Assembly: GCA_023400055.1 (NCBI GenBank)
Contig: JAEXFN010000018.1
Coordinates: 186,001 to 250,000, forward strand
Length of the DNA stretch: 64,000 bases
Origin: Bacillota bacterium
GTDB taxonomy: Bacteria; Bacillota; UBA4882; UBA8346
Reading direction: 5' to 3'
A model generated the notes under the pieces. The model did no database searches. It was not told the origin of the DNA and worked only from the letters and a program-made list of their open reading frames with translations. This document shows, piece by piece, positions 50,197-57,933 of this stretch (the stretch's first letter is position 1; each line of letters starts with the position of its first letter). The position numbers and the translations under genes were made by a program.

Positions 50197-52011
50197 TCAC
50201 CCCGCCGAATTTTTGAGCCACGGGCATTTCACCGTGACGACGGTGAACTCGTTAGCAATGCTGTCGATGCTCAGCCCGTATGGTTCCCCGTAACGCATCG
50301 CCACTCGCTGATGGACATTGAAAACGCCAATGCCGCTCTCCTTTGGTAAAATGCCTTTTTGCAGATTCTCCCGGACCTGCGCCAGCCGTTCCGGATCAAG
50401 TCCGGCCCCATTGTCATAGACGGTGAAGATCAGATTGTCGTCATCCTGATAGCCATGAATCGCAATGATCCCTTTGCGCCGCTTCTTCCTTACTCCATGA
50501 TAAATCGCGTTTTCAACCAAAGGCTGTAAAATGAATTTCACCGTTTGGCAGTCCAGCGCGGCTTCCTCTACCTCGATCCGGTAATCGAAGCGGGTCGAAT
50601 AACGGATCTTTTGGATGGTCAGATAACTTTTAAGATGCTCGATCTCTTCGGCCACGGTGGTCAGCTCGTCCCCTTTAGTCAGGCTATACCGGTAAAAATG
50701 GCCCAAAGCCCGAACCATCTCGCTGGTGTCGTCACTCTTCTGCTCCGCCAAGAATTTGATGGAATCCAGGGTATTGTATAAAAAATGGGGGTCGATCTGC
50801 ATCTGCAAGGTCTTCAACTCCATCCGTCGTTTCTGGGCTTGTTCCTGCTCTACCTCTGCCAGCAATGCCTGAATCCTGTCCAACATCGAGTTGAACTGCC
50901 GGGTCAGTTTCCCGATCTCATCATTGTAGCGGGTATTAAATCGAATATCGAGCTTGCCCGCCTCGACCGTCGCCATCAGCTCGGTCAGCTTGTTGAGGGG
51001 TTTAGTCAGCCCGTAAGCGATTAAGTATGCGGCGACGGCGGTGACGAAGATAATGGCCAGGGTCAGGACGATAATCCCGAATTGGGTCCGGTCCACATCC
51101 CGCATCAGGTCGCCCTTACGCAACACGGCCGCTAGTTTCCAGCCGTTCACCCGAATACTGTCGTAAATCACGAAAGAATCGATCATTCTCAACTTATACT
51201 CGAACTGGGCCGACTCATCTGGCCGAGGCCGCACTTTGGTGGTGATCAAGCGTTCCAACTCGGTTGGACGTTGCGGGCTCCGGCTAGATAGAAAGCCGTC
51301 ATTGCTCACCGCCAGCACCGACCCCATCTTGGCCAAATTGGTCTCTTCAATCAACTTCCGGAAGTAACTGGCATTCAGGTTAATGATGACCAAGGCCCTG
51401 ATCCGCTCCAGCCTGCGGAGGGGCGACGCAACCGTCAACACCTCGGGGCCGGGTTTGTCAAAAAAAATGGTATCTTGGTGAGCATTCAGCCAACAGTAAT
51501 TCCGGCCGTTCCGGCAATAGCGCTTCACTTCCCGGTCGGACAGCTTTTTGCGCAGGAAAAAATACTTACCCTCTTCAAACTGAAATCTCATTCCGTTATC
51601 GAGATAGATGATCATCGAGTGAATCAGTTCATAATTGTTCCCGGAGGCATAAATTTCATCAAAGATCTGTTTAAAATGAATGACCAACTCCGCGCTCTCC
51701 AACTCGCTGAGGTTGGATACATTGAAATGGATCAGATGCTCCAATTTGTCATCGAATTTGATCTTCACCAACTGTTCGGTGACGTAACTTAGTTTATCAG
51801 AGATGTTGCGGCTAATCTGATGGACCGTATCCTCGGTCATATGGTAGACGTTCTGTTTGAGCTGCTTTTCGGTGGAAATATAAATGATGCAACTGACGGT
51901 CCCAATCGACAAAATGATAATCGTCAGATACAGACTGAGGATTTTGAATTTAATCCGCTGATTGTTGAAGGCGCGGGACGATCTCTCGAATAAGCGATAA
52001 ATATTAAACAT
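50197..52011 (-). CDS. Two-component sensor histidine kinase (YesM type)
   Basis: A membrane kinase of about 604 residues with two transmembrane helices (about residues 22-42 and 305-325) enclosing a 260-residue sensing domain, then HAMP (GLTKPLNKLTELMATVEAG), a His_kinase domain with phospho-acceptor His in QIDPHFLYNTLDSIKFL and a HATPase domain (YHGVRKK, TVYDNGAGLDP, GIGVFNVHQR). The start is uncertain: ATG 52011 has AAAGGG three bases away, ATG 52038 and longer starts are possible. It is 5 bp before the YesN gene on the same strand. Confidence 0.9.
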   Translation of the reverse strand: MFNIYRLFERSSRAFNNQRIKFKILSLYLTIIILSIGTVSCIIYISTEKQLKQNVYHMTEDTVHQISRNISDKLSYVTEQLVKIKFDDKLEHLIHFNVSNLSELESAELVIHFKQIFDEIYASGNNYELIHSMIIYLDNGMRFQFEEGKYFFLRKKLSDREVKRYCRNGRNYCWLNAHQDTIFFDKPGPEVLTVASPLRRLERIRALVIINLNASYFRKLIEETNLAKMGSVLAVSNDGFLSSRSPQRPTELERLITTKVRPRPDESAQFEYKLRMIDSFVIYDSIRVNGWKLAAVLRKGDLMRDVDRTQFGIIVLTLAIIFVTAVAAYLIAYGLTKPLNKLTELMATVEAGKLDIRFNTRYNDEIGKLTRQFNSMLDRIQALLAEVEQEQAQKRRMELKTLQMQIDPHFLYNTLDSIKFLAEQKSDDTSEMVRALGHFYRYSLTKGDELTTVAEEIEHLKSYLTIQKIRYSTRFDYRIEVEEAALDCQTVKFILQPLVENAIYHGVRKKRRKGIIAIHGYQDDDNLIFTVYDNGAGLDPERLAQVRENLQKGILPKESGIGVFNVHQRVAMRYGEPYGLSIDSIANEFTVVTVKCPWLKNSAG

Positions 52012-52101
52012 TTTCCCTTTTCTCAAGCTAAAAAACATATTCCACCATATCCATTTTATACTCGGAAGCCCAGGGATATAAGATGCGGCAAGCGCTATCA
52101 T

Positions 52102-52600
52102 TTTTTAGGATAAGGCGCATTATACTTTGAAATTCATAATGAGACATTTCTTCCTCTAAACTCAAACTTTAATTCATGTCTTCAGTCAGTCGATGCTCTT
52201 GACGAATACGTAAGGCACGCACACCTCCAAAAATAAAAAGAACGCCACAAATATAACTATAAAGCCATACTTGTTTCGCTCTCATTCTCTCTGAAACAAA
52301 TAAAATTTATATTAATGCAGTAAAATTGTAACATTGCCCTTGGCGATAGTCAATTAGACATTCAAAAATACAAATCAACTTATACCTTTCGCCCTAACGA
52401 TTTGGCATATCGTCTCCGCTAAAGATGTACGCGGAGGGTGGGAAGTGAGATATTCCCAATCTCACTTCCGTCCTTCTTCCTCCTCAAGCTCAGAGCCAGG
52501 ACGGCTTAAAGGCAAGCCGCCATGGATGGCACAGGCGCAGTCCCAGAGCCAGGACGGCTCAAGGGCTAGCCGCCATGGACGGCATAGCTTCGCGAGCCTC
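52102..52600. other. Intergenic region before the YesM gene and after the coiled-coil gene
   Basis: AT-rich sequence at 52102-52400 with no gene recognised; it should hold the yesM-type promoter. From 52487 to 52590 it contains two inverted copies of the 51-bp GCC-rich repeat family. Confidence 0.5.
52487..52590. repeat. Tandem 51-bp repeat, two units, inverted relative to 34055-34155
   Basis: On the minus strand the units read GCCATCCATGGCGGCTTGCC, TTTAAGCCGTCCTGGCTCTG and a close second copy. They are related to the repeats in the holin-HTH gap and in the DnaD-like gene. Confidence 0.65.
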
Positions 52601-52614
52601 CCCAGGCCGCTTTC

Positions 52615-52932
52615 CTAGAACCGGTCGGTGATGCCGAACTCCCGCCAGGTCTCGTTGGGCAAGGCGATCTTCACCGTCTTGCGGGCCTCGCGGTACTTCT
52701 GCAGCAGCTCCTGCTGGAACGTCTGGCGTTCCTGGGTCTTCTCCATCAGCCGGGCCTTGAGCGCCTGCTGTTGGCTGTGGGACTCCAGCAGATCCTGGTA
52801 TTTGGCGTCGAACGCGGTGACGAAGGCCGTGTCCAGGCCGCGTTTGCTCAGTTCCTCGGCGTGCCCGGAAAGGCCGGCCAGCATCAGCTGGACCGCCTCG
52901 ATGAACGCGGCCAGTTGTTTCAGTTTGTCCAT
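52615..52932 (-). CDS. Coiled-coil protein of unknown function
   Basis: A 105-residue helical protein with a long heptad-like, Gln-rich middle (ESHSQQQALKARLMEKTQER) and the C-terminal motif LPNETWREFGITDRF. GGAGGTGAGACGG precedes the ATG at 52932. No family is recognised with confidence. It lies at the far end of the phage-like regulatory region and is driven by a promoter identical in architecture to the tail operon cassettes, 60-180 bp upstream, which suggests it is co-regulated with the tailocin. Confidence 0.7.
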   Translation of the reverse strand: MDKLKQLAAFIEAVQLMLAGLSGHAEELSKRGLDTAFVTAFDAKYQDLLESHSQQQALKARLMEKTQERQTFQQELLQKYREARKTVKIALPNETWREFGITDRF

Positions 52933-52990
52933 CCGTCTCACCTCCTCTCTTCTCGATCAAAAATAGCTAATCGCTGCGCGCCGCGGGCAT

Positions 52991-53019
52991 AAAAAAACGC
53001 CCGCTTTCCCGTTGGGAAA
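52991..53019 (-). terminator. Terminator-like hairpin between the fifth cassette-type promoter and the coiled-coil gene
   Basis: TTTCCC-AAC-GGGAAA hairpin followed on the minus strand by GCGGGCG and seven T. It lies about 40-60 nt downstream of the expected transcription start and before the coiled-coil gene, the same layout as in the tail operon cassettes. Confidence 0.6.
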
Positions 53020-53063
53020 TGGACGTCGTTTCACGCGCCGCTTGGCGCTCTGGCGATAATAAC

Positions 53064-53117
53064 ATTATAGCACGGTGAGCCGGCTTCGCCGTATCGGATC
53101 TGTGTCATTTTTGTACG
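53064..53117 (-). promoter_or_regulatory. Fifth promoter of the GTATY type
   Basis: Extended -10 TGCTATAAT, hexamer 53064-53069. GTATC at 53091, GTGTC at 53102 and GTACG at 53113 form three repeats 11 bp apart, the nearest beginning exactly 22 bp from the -10. This is the same geometry as the four cassettes at 40.4-40.95 kb. Confidence 0.75.
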
Positions 53118-53181
53118 CCGCTCCGAAACCGGGCCCGATTCCGGGCGCGGGCCGTGCGGCGTCGGGCCGAAAACTTTGGGA

Positions 53182-53673
53182 TCAGGACGGCGGTCCGCCG
53201 GCAAATTCCGCCGGGTAGAGTCGCATGTAGTTCCAGCTGGCCAGCTGCAGCCAGATCAACACCATTCCGAAACGGTACAGCGGATGCCAGTGGTGATATT
53301 GGAGCAGGCCGATATTGTGAAAAACCAAATCGATGAGCGCCGCCACCAGTGCGAAGGTGGCCAGGTACAGCAGGCGGTGATAGCTGTCGCGCCGCTTGGG
53401 CAGAAAATTGAAGAATAGCATCATCGCCAGCAGCCAGGCGAAGTTCAGCCAGACCGGCGAGCCGTAAAAGTCGAACGGCATGGTCCGGGTCCAGTGAAAG
53501 AGCTTCAGCCACGAGCCGAAAAAGAGCACAAACAGGGTGTCCGCCAGGAAGCCCCAGATGAAACTGGGCCAAAACAGCGGGATGAAGCGGTCTTTTCTGA
53601 CAAATAATACCACCAGCAGGATCAGGAATAGCGCAAAAATCGGGTAGTTCACTTCGGCGGGAATCCGCTCCAA
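53182..53673 (-). CDS. Integral membrane protein, CBO0543-like
   Basis: A 163-residue protein with five hydrophobic helices (about residues 10-25, 35-52, 75-92, 100-118 and 135-150). WPSFIWGFLADTLFVLFFGS resembles the CBO0543 family, which is frequent in spore formers and has no established function. The start is TTG with GGAG 8 bp upstream. It is on the same strand as the phage-like operon but may be a host gene. Confidence 0.6.
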   Translation of the reverse strand: MERIPAEVNYPIFALFLILLVVLFVRKDRFIPLFWPSFIWGFLADTLFVLFFGSWLKLFHWTRTMPFDFYGSPVWLNFAWLLAMMLFFNFLPKRRDSYHRLLYLATFALVAALIDLVFHNIGLLQYHHWHPLYRFGMVLIWLQLASWNYMRLYPAEFAGGPPS

Positions 53674-53839
53674 CGGCGATCACTCCTTCGACTTGCCCCT
53701 TGCCCATTTATCATTTCCATTTTTTTGAAAATTACACCTCCGGCGCAGCTTTTCCTATCGACCGGGGCAACCCGCGGCGCCGTTCCCGGGCTGGCGGGCG
53801 CCGAATGTTCATGAATTCTCTTGCAAGCCCCAAAACCGA

Positions 53840-53896
53840 CTCACCCTCGCCCCCTCTTTTTGGGAAAGAGAGGGTAACCCCGATGCTCCACTGCCT
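53840..53896. repeat. Dispersed hairpin repeat, copy 3 (inverted)
   Basis: Reverse-complement copy of the repeat that brackets dltD: CTCACCCTCG, CCCTCTTTTT, GAGAGGGTAACCC and TCCACTGCC. It lies in the gap between the membrane protein gene and the 138-residue gene. Confidence 0.65.
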
Positions 53897-53928
53897 ATCG
53901 ATCGGTCTTAATGCTCCTCGAACCGGCC

Positions 53929-54345
53929 TCAACCCCGGATCAATAGCGCCCGGATCCGCCGCTTGCGCTCCTCCACTCCCGGACAGCGGTATGCTTTAAA
54001 ACGCGGCCGCTGATCCCGACTCTCCCGGATCGCCGCCCGGTCCAGCGCCAGATACAGCGGCCATCCGCCCGGCACATACAGCCCGGTCCGGCACTGCCCT
54101 TCACAACGGATACAGGCCAGCAGATCCCGCAACGCGTCCTCAAACCCATACCGGTACTCGCTCAGCCAATCCCGCAACCCATACCGTTCAAAACCCCGCA
54201 ACACCGGGGCAAAGCGCAGCGCCAGATCGGGGTCGTCTTCCAAGCGCCGCTTGGCCCGTTCGAAGAAGCTCCCCGGCAAAGCCCGGGTCAATGCCACCGG
54301 CCCGCCTGGCACGACCGGCAGCGCAATCCGCTCACTCACCGTCAT
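53929..54345 (-). CDS. Phage-associated protein with a Cys motif, unknown function
   Basis: A 138-residue protein. The N-terminal half is helical (FERAKRRLEDDPDLALRF) and the middle has CIRCEGQCRTG with a CxxC-x3-C grouping that could bind zinc. The GGGGAGTG-ATG start at 54345 overlaps the DnaD-like gene by 14 bp, implying translational coupling. The place behind a replication initiator is where phages carry a helicase loader, but no ATPase motif is present, so the role is open. Confidence 0.6.
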   Translation of the reverse strand: MTVSERIALPVVPGGPVALTRALPGSFFERAKRRLEDDPDLALRFAPVLRGFERYGLRDWLSEYRYGFEDALRDLLACIRCEGQCRTGLYVPGGWPLYLALDRAAIRESRDQRPRFKAYRCPGVEERKRRIRALLIRG

Positions 54346-55381
54346 CACTCCCCGCTTTCCGCTTCTTTCCGCCTTTTCCGGCGGCATTTTCTCCCCGGGC
54401 CGCCGGACTTGGGCCCTCCTGGCCCAGCTCGTCCAGCAATTGTAATAGCTCGGCGGTGAGCGCGGCATCGGCCGCCGGGTCGAACGGAACCTTGGCGGCC
54501 CCGGCTTCCTCCGCCGCCATGCCCTCCCCGGCCTGGGTCCGGCGCTGCAAATGATGTTCCAGCACCGGCAGGAAATAAGCGAAGGAGACGATCCGGTCCG
54601 AGGCGAACTTCGGCTTGAAGAGCCGGTAGGCCTCGTCCATCACCGCCCGGACCACGGCCGGATCCCCGCCGGCCAGCGCCAGCGCCTGCCGCATCGCCGC
54701 CACGTCCCCGGCATTGACCGTCCGTTTGCCGCTGGACCGCTTGAAATGAGCCTCCAGCGCGGCCAAACTTCCTTCCGCCGCTGCGACGGAACCGGCGCCG
54801 CCGACGACTGTGCGTTTTGCCCTCCTTGGCCGCTTGCCCTCGGGCCCTCCTGGCCCTGGGACTGCGCGTTCTGCCCTCCCTGGCCGCTTGCCCTCGGGCC
54901 CTCCTGGCCCTGGGACGGTTCCGCTTTCCGATCCGGACGGCCGGCGATCGTCGTCAGGATTCCCGATCAAAGATTCAGGATTCAGAGAATCAGCCCGGCC
55001 GGGATCGGAATGGCCGCGGCCGGATCGATCCCCGCCGGTTGCCGGACCGTCCGTCCCTTGCGGCGGCGCCGGAATGACGCTGGCCGCCTCGCGCGGATGG
55101 GGATTCTGGTGTTTGCGGAAGGCGGGGATCCAGATGTAAGATTCATTCCCGGCCGCGTAACGCAGGATGAACCCTCGCCGGTGCAGCTCCTCCAGCAACT
55201 CTTCCGCCCGGCAATCGTCATAAGGCAGGATCTCCGCCTTGATCTGGCGCGGCCGGTCCGCCAGCCGCCCCTCGCGATCGGCCAGGCACCACAGCCCGAT
55301 GTACAGGAGCCTGGCCAGCGGCTCCACCTCGCCCAGCCGATCGTTCTTGAAAAATCCCGGTTTGATATTGCGTGCCCGCAT
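54332..55381 (-). CDS. DnaD-like phage replication protein
   Basis: A 349-residue protein. Residues 1-95 (MRARNIKPGFFKNDRLGEVE and GLWCLADREGRLADRPRQIK) form the N-terminal winged helix typical of phage replisome organisers. A low-complexity linker follows (about 100-205) that includes two near-identical 18-residue repeats VPGPGGPEGKRP, and the C-terminal part holds a DnaD-like helical region (SDRIVSFAYFLPVLEHHLQR). It would recruit the host helicase to a phage origin. AAAAGGAGG lies 6 bp before the ATG. A tailocin does not need replication, so this may be a leftover or a regulator. Confidence 0.75.
   Translation of the reverse strand: MRARNIKPGFFKNDRLGEVEPLARLLYIGLWCLADREGRLADRPRQIKAEILPYDDCRAEELLEELHRRGFILRYAAGNESYIWIPAFRKHQNPHPREAASVIPAPPQGTDGPATGGDRSGRGHSDPGRADSLNPESLIGNPDDDRRPSGSESGTVPGPGGPEGKRPGRAERAVPGPGGPEGKRPRRAKRTVVGGAGSVAAAEGSLAALEAHFKRSSGKRTVNAGDVAAMRQALALAGGDPAVVRAVMDEAYRLFKPKFASDRIVSFAYFLPVLEHHLQRRTQAGEGMAAEEAGAAKVPFDPAADAALTAELLQLLDELGQEGPSPAARGENAAGKGGKKRKAGSDDGE
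54805..54930. repeat. 51-bp GCC-rich repeat, two tandem units inside the DnaD-like gene
   Basis: In frame within the linker of the DnaD-like gene. Each unit (GCGTTCTGCCCTCC, TGGCCGCTTGCCCTCGGG, CCCTCCTGGCCCTGG) is about 80% identical to the intergenic units at 34055-34155. The repeat family has therefore entered a coding region without breaking the frame. Confidence 0.7.
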
Positions 55382-55424
55382 GATAAGCCTCCTTTTGTTG
55401 TTGTTTGTCGTTTATGGGGTGAGG

Positions 55425-55640
55425 GTTTGTAGTTCGTGTGAGGAAGGTTCGTAGTTCGTAGTTGGTGGTTTATGTGGGGAAGGTTCGTGGTTCGTGTGAG
55501 TAAGGTTCGTAGTTAGTAGTTGGTAGTTGGTAACTTGGGATACAAGTTTAAAAACACCGGTCACCACGACCAGGAACTACGAACCACGAACTACCAACCA
55601 CGACCAGGAACCACGAACTACCAACCACCAGCCACCAGCC
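55425..55640. repeat. Inverted array of short GTTCGTAGTTGG-type repeats
   Basis: 55425-55530 has about eight variants of GGTTCGTAGTTGGT, and 55560-55635 the reverse complement (CCACGAACTACCAACC). Together they can fold into one long imperfect hairpin around TAAGTTTAAAAACACC. The array fills the 264-bp gap between the ArpU-type regulator gene and the DnaD-like gene. It is non-coding. Confidence 0.8.
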
Positions 55641-55645
55641 CCACG

Positions 55646-56098
55646 CTACTCCGCCACTCCCAGCACCACCGCGAACTTATAGGCCGCCGCCTCGCGCAGC
55701 TGATAATAACGGTTCCGGCTCAGCCCCAGCTTAATCAGCGCCTGCTCGTGATTGCGGCCGGCATTGCTGAAATAGCGCGTCTCCACCAGCTCCCGTTCCT
55801 CCGGCCGCAACAGCTCCAGGCCGGCCTCGATCCGCTGCACCCGCTCCTCTTTTCCGCGCAATTGCTCCTCCAGGCGCACGATCCGGAGCGCCCGGTCGGC
55901 CACCGGGTCACCGTGCAGATAGCGGCGTTCCCGGCTTCCCCCCTCATCCGGCGCGCCATTGGCGATCCGCTGCCGCAGATCCTCCAGGTCCAGCCGGAGC
56001 TCCCGGGCCGCCACCCGGTAGAGTGGATAATTGGTCAGCTCCTCCTCGACATACCGCAACACATGGCGGGGCAAACGCACCGCAACATCATCCCTCAT
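55646..56098 (-). CDS. ArpU/RinA-type phage transcriptional regulator
   Basis: A 150-residue protein. The C-terminal half has a sigma-70 region 4-like helix-turn-helix: LLRPEERELVETRYFS, then ALIKLGLSRNRYYQLREAAA. The N-terminal half is helical and probably for dimerisation (EEQLRGKEERVQRIEAGLEL). The size and layout fit ArpU/RinA-type activators of phage late genes. It overlaps the zinc-ribbon gene by 11 bp in the operon divergent from the repressor. It is a good candidate for the activator that binds the GTATY repeats in front of the tail operon; that link is inferred. Confidence 0.75.
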   Translation of the reverse strand: MRDDVAVRLPRHVLRYVEEELTNYPLYRVAARELRLDLEDLRQRIANGAPDEGGSRERRYLHGDPVADRALRIVRLEEQLRGKEERVQRIEAGLELLRPEERELVETRYFSNAGRNHEQALIKLGLSRNRYYQLREAAAYKFAVVLGVAE

Positions 56099-56414
56099 AG
56101 TACCGCACCCCCAACGCCCGTTTTAAACAATCCATCTCGTCGTGCACCCAGATGCGGCGCCGGCCATTATGAAAACTGAGCCAGGCCTCATCCGGCCCGA
56201 ATTCCAGCCCGCAGCCCTGGCAGACCGCAGCCTCCGGCTCACCCCGGCCGCGCAGCGCCCCGGCGGCCTCGGCCAGGCACCACGGATCATCGTGCACCGT
56301 CAACCACATGACCCCGGCCAGCGACACGTGCATACTGAATTGTAACCCGAGCTCGCCGGCGGCGATCGCGGTAAAGCAGCCCTTGCAAAGCGTTCCATCC
56401 CGTCTTTCGACCAT
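56088..56414 (-). CDS. Zinc-ribbon-like phage protein, unknown function
   Basis: A 108-residue protein with two CxxC pairs, CKGC near residue 10 and CQGC near 65, plus a conserved-looking WLSFHNGRRRIWVHDEMDC, so it may bind a metal as a zinc ribbon. It is the first gene of the operon that runs away from the repressor. The ribosome-binding site is weak. Family not recognised. Confidence 0.6.
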   Translation of the reverse strand: MVERRDGTLCKGCFTAIAAGELGLQFSMHVSLAGVMWLTVHDDPWCLAEAAGALRGRGEPEAAVCQGCGLEFGPDEAWLSFHNGRRRIWVHDEMDCLKRALGVRYYEG

Positions 56415-56606
56415 CCCGTTTCAACCCTCTTTCATTGTATTTATGTAATAAGCTGGGCAAAAAAAATTTTCCTGGCGGCCCACCATCCCGTTTCAATTAA
56501 GGACCGGGCCCATCAATCGCCTTGTTTCCGCCGTATTTTGCGGCATCCGTCCGGTTCGCGCGCACCGTCCTTTTATTCCAGGCGATCAATATTGTTCTCA
56601 AGCAAT

Positions 56607-56635
56607 AATATAGCACTCAGTCAACACTAAGTCAA
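56607..56635 (-). promoter_or_regulatory. Minus-strand early promoter of the regulatory operon
   Basis: -35 TTGACT (56630-56635), 17-bp spacer and -10 TATATT (56607-56612), read on the minus strand. A second GTTGACT lies within the spacer, giving two direct half-sites GTTGACT that are likely targets of the repressor encoded on the plus strand. Confidence 0.75.
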
Positions 56636-56666
56636 CAACTTTTTATTGATCGAGGTTAATAAATTG

Positions 56667-56696
56667 GTTGACCATGGTTAACAAACGTGATATACT
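56667..56696 (+). promoter_or_regulatory. Plus-strand repressor promoter with palindromic operator
   Basis: -35 TTGACC (56668-56673), 17-bp spacer and -10 TATACT (56691-56696). The -35 lies in GTTGACCATGGTTAAC (56667-56682), a near-perfect palindrome sharing the GTTGAC half-site with the minus-strand promoter. This suggests autoregulation by the XRE repressor. Confidence 0.8.
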
Positions 56697-56815
56697 AAAT
56701 AAGTTGAATCAAATGATTGGCTTCATGCCCCAAGACCGGGGAGCATGGCATCGTCCCAAGATTTGATTCAACCGATGATTACCGCTGTAATCGGATGAAA
56801 AAGGAGCGGTGTGAA

Positions 56816-57268
56816 ATGTTTGATAAAGAACGTTTTGCGGCATTATTGGTACGAGCCCAGGGGGACCGTTCGCTCAACGAATACGCCCGGCAGACCGGGA
56901 TCTCCTCGGCGCACATTTCGCGGCTGTCCCGGGCCCTGCTCGATGCTCCGCCCAATCCCCAGACCATCAAGCAACTGTCCGATCAGGCCTATAACGGCGT
57001 CACCTACGAAGAGATGATGGTCGTGGCCGGACATCTCACCCCCGACTGGCTGCCCGGTCCCAACCGGCTGGACAGCGGCAGGATTCCCAATGCGCCCCGT
57101 TACAACATCAGCGACATCACCGACGAAGAGGCCGAGCTGATCAGCTTTATGCGGCGTTCCTGGTCCAAGCTTACGCCGGATCAACGCAAGAAAAAGCTGG
57201 AACTGGCCAAGATCTCGCTGCGGATCCTCGATGAAGTGGAACGGAGCGTCAAAAAGGACCGCGAATGA
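56816..57268 (+). CDS. XRE-family phage repressor
   Basis: A 150-residue regulator. The N-terminal HTH (residues about 8-65: LLVRAQGDRSLNEYARQTGI, then SSAHISRLSR) is of the XRE/Cro-CI type, and the C-terminal half is helical. ATG 56816 has AAGGAGCGG 7 bp upstream. It is followed, overlapping by ATGA, by an ImmA/IrrE-type peptidase gene, the standard repressor plus anti-repressor pair of ICEs and phages. It probably binds the GTTGAC sites in the divergent control region and keeps the phage-like and tailocin genes off. Confidence 0.88.
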   Translation: MFDKERFAALLVRAQGDRSLNEYARQTGISSAHISRLSRALLDAPPNPQTIKQLSDQAYNGVTYEEMMVVAGHLTPDWLPGPNRLDSGRIPNAPRYNISDITDEEAELISFMRRSWSKLTPDQRKKKLELAKISLRILDEVERSVKKDRE

Positions 57269-57834
57269 ACGTCCGTGAAGAGTTGACCCGCCAGACCGCC
57301 CGCCTCGTCCAGGAGAAGCTGCCCAAGCTGTTGCCAGTGGACGTGCTGGCGGTCTGCGAAGCATGCGGTTATATCGTGCGTTTTCACGACGAGGCGCTGG
57401 ACAAGAACGAAGAAGCGGTCACTTTCTACCTGCGGGACCGCGATCGCTACCTGATTTTTCTGAAGAAGACCAGCGACCGGATGGCTTCCTGCCGGTTGCG
57501 CTGGACTCTCGCCCATGAGCTGGGCCATATTCTGCTCGGCCATTTCGAGGAATACGACCTGAGCTTCGGCGGCGCCGCCAAGCTCGGCCGCCAGGCGGTC
57601 TGGGCGATCAACCGCGAGGCCAACCGCTTCGCCGAGGAATTGCTGATGCCCGAGGAGTTCCTGCGCGCCCACATCGGCTACGGCCCGGACGCTTTGCGGC
57701 GCATCTGCGACGTCTCCCGCCAATCGCTGGCGATCCGGCTGCAACGGCTGGGTCTGGCCGTCGAACCGCCCGCCTCCGGCGTCGCCGAAAGCCCCGCCGT
57801 CTACCAGGCCCGCCCCGCTTATCGCCAGGGCTGA
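57265..57834 (+). CDS. ImmA/IrrE-family metallo-endopeptidase
   Basis: A 189-residue peptidase with the zinc motif HELGH at residues 84-88 (AHELGHILLGHFEE) and the downstream NREANRFAEELLMPEEFLR that completes the ImmA/IrrE fold. In ICEBs1 and relatives such proteins cleave the partner repressor after DNA damage or cell signalling, causing induction. It overlaps the repressor gene by 4 bp, so the two are coupled. It converges on the germination operon. Confidence 0.92.
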   Translation: MNVREELTRQTARLVQEKLPKLLPVDVLAVCEACGYIVRFHDEALDKNEEAVTFYLRDRDRYLIFLKKTSDRMASCRLRWTLAHELGHILLGHFEEYDLSFGGAAKLGRQAVWAINREANRFAEELLMPEEFLRAHIGYGPDALRRICDVSRQSLAIRLQRLGLAVEPPASGVAESPAVYQARPAYRQG

Positions 57835-57933
57835 CGCCACGGCATCTCTCCGGATGTGCCGCGGCGTCCGGGCGTTCCGGTTTCGGCGGCTCAGACGCCT
57901 AATTCCGGCCCGCCAGCCGCGCTACCGCCCCGC

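Noticed and set aside
52559..52960. Alternative longer minus-strand frame over the coiled-coil gene
   Set aside because: Arg/Gly/Pro-rich translation in a shifted frame; the 105-codon frame has the ribosome-binding site and a plausible coiled coil.
53182..53673. Membrane protein as a second phage holin
   Set aside because: Five helices and a CBO0543-like WPSF-x-GF segment do not fit holins; host origin is more likely.
54551..55432. Plus-strand frame of 293 codons opposite the DnaD-like gene
   Set aside because: Antisense shadow of a gene with a good start and family motifs; its own composition is Arg/Pro-rich and without domain.
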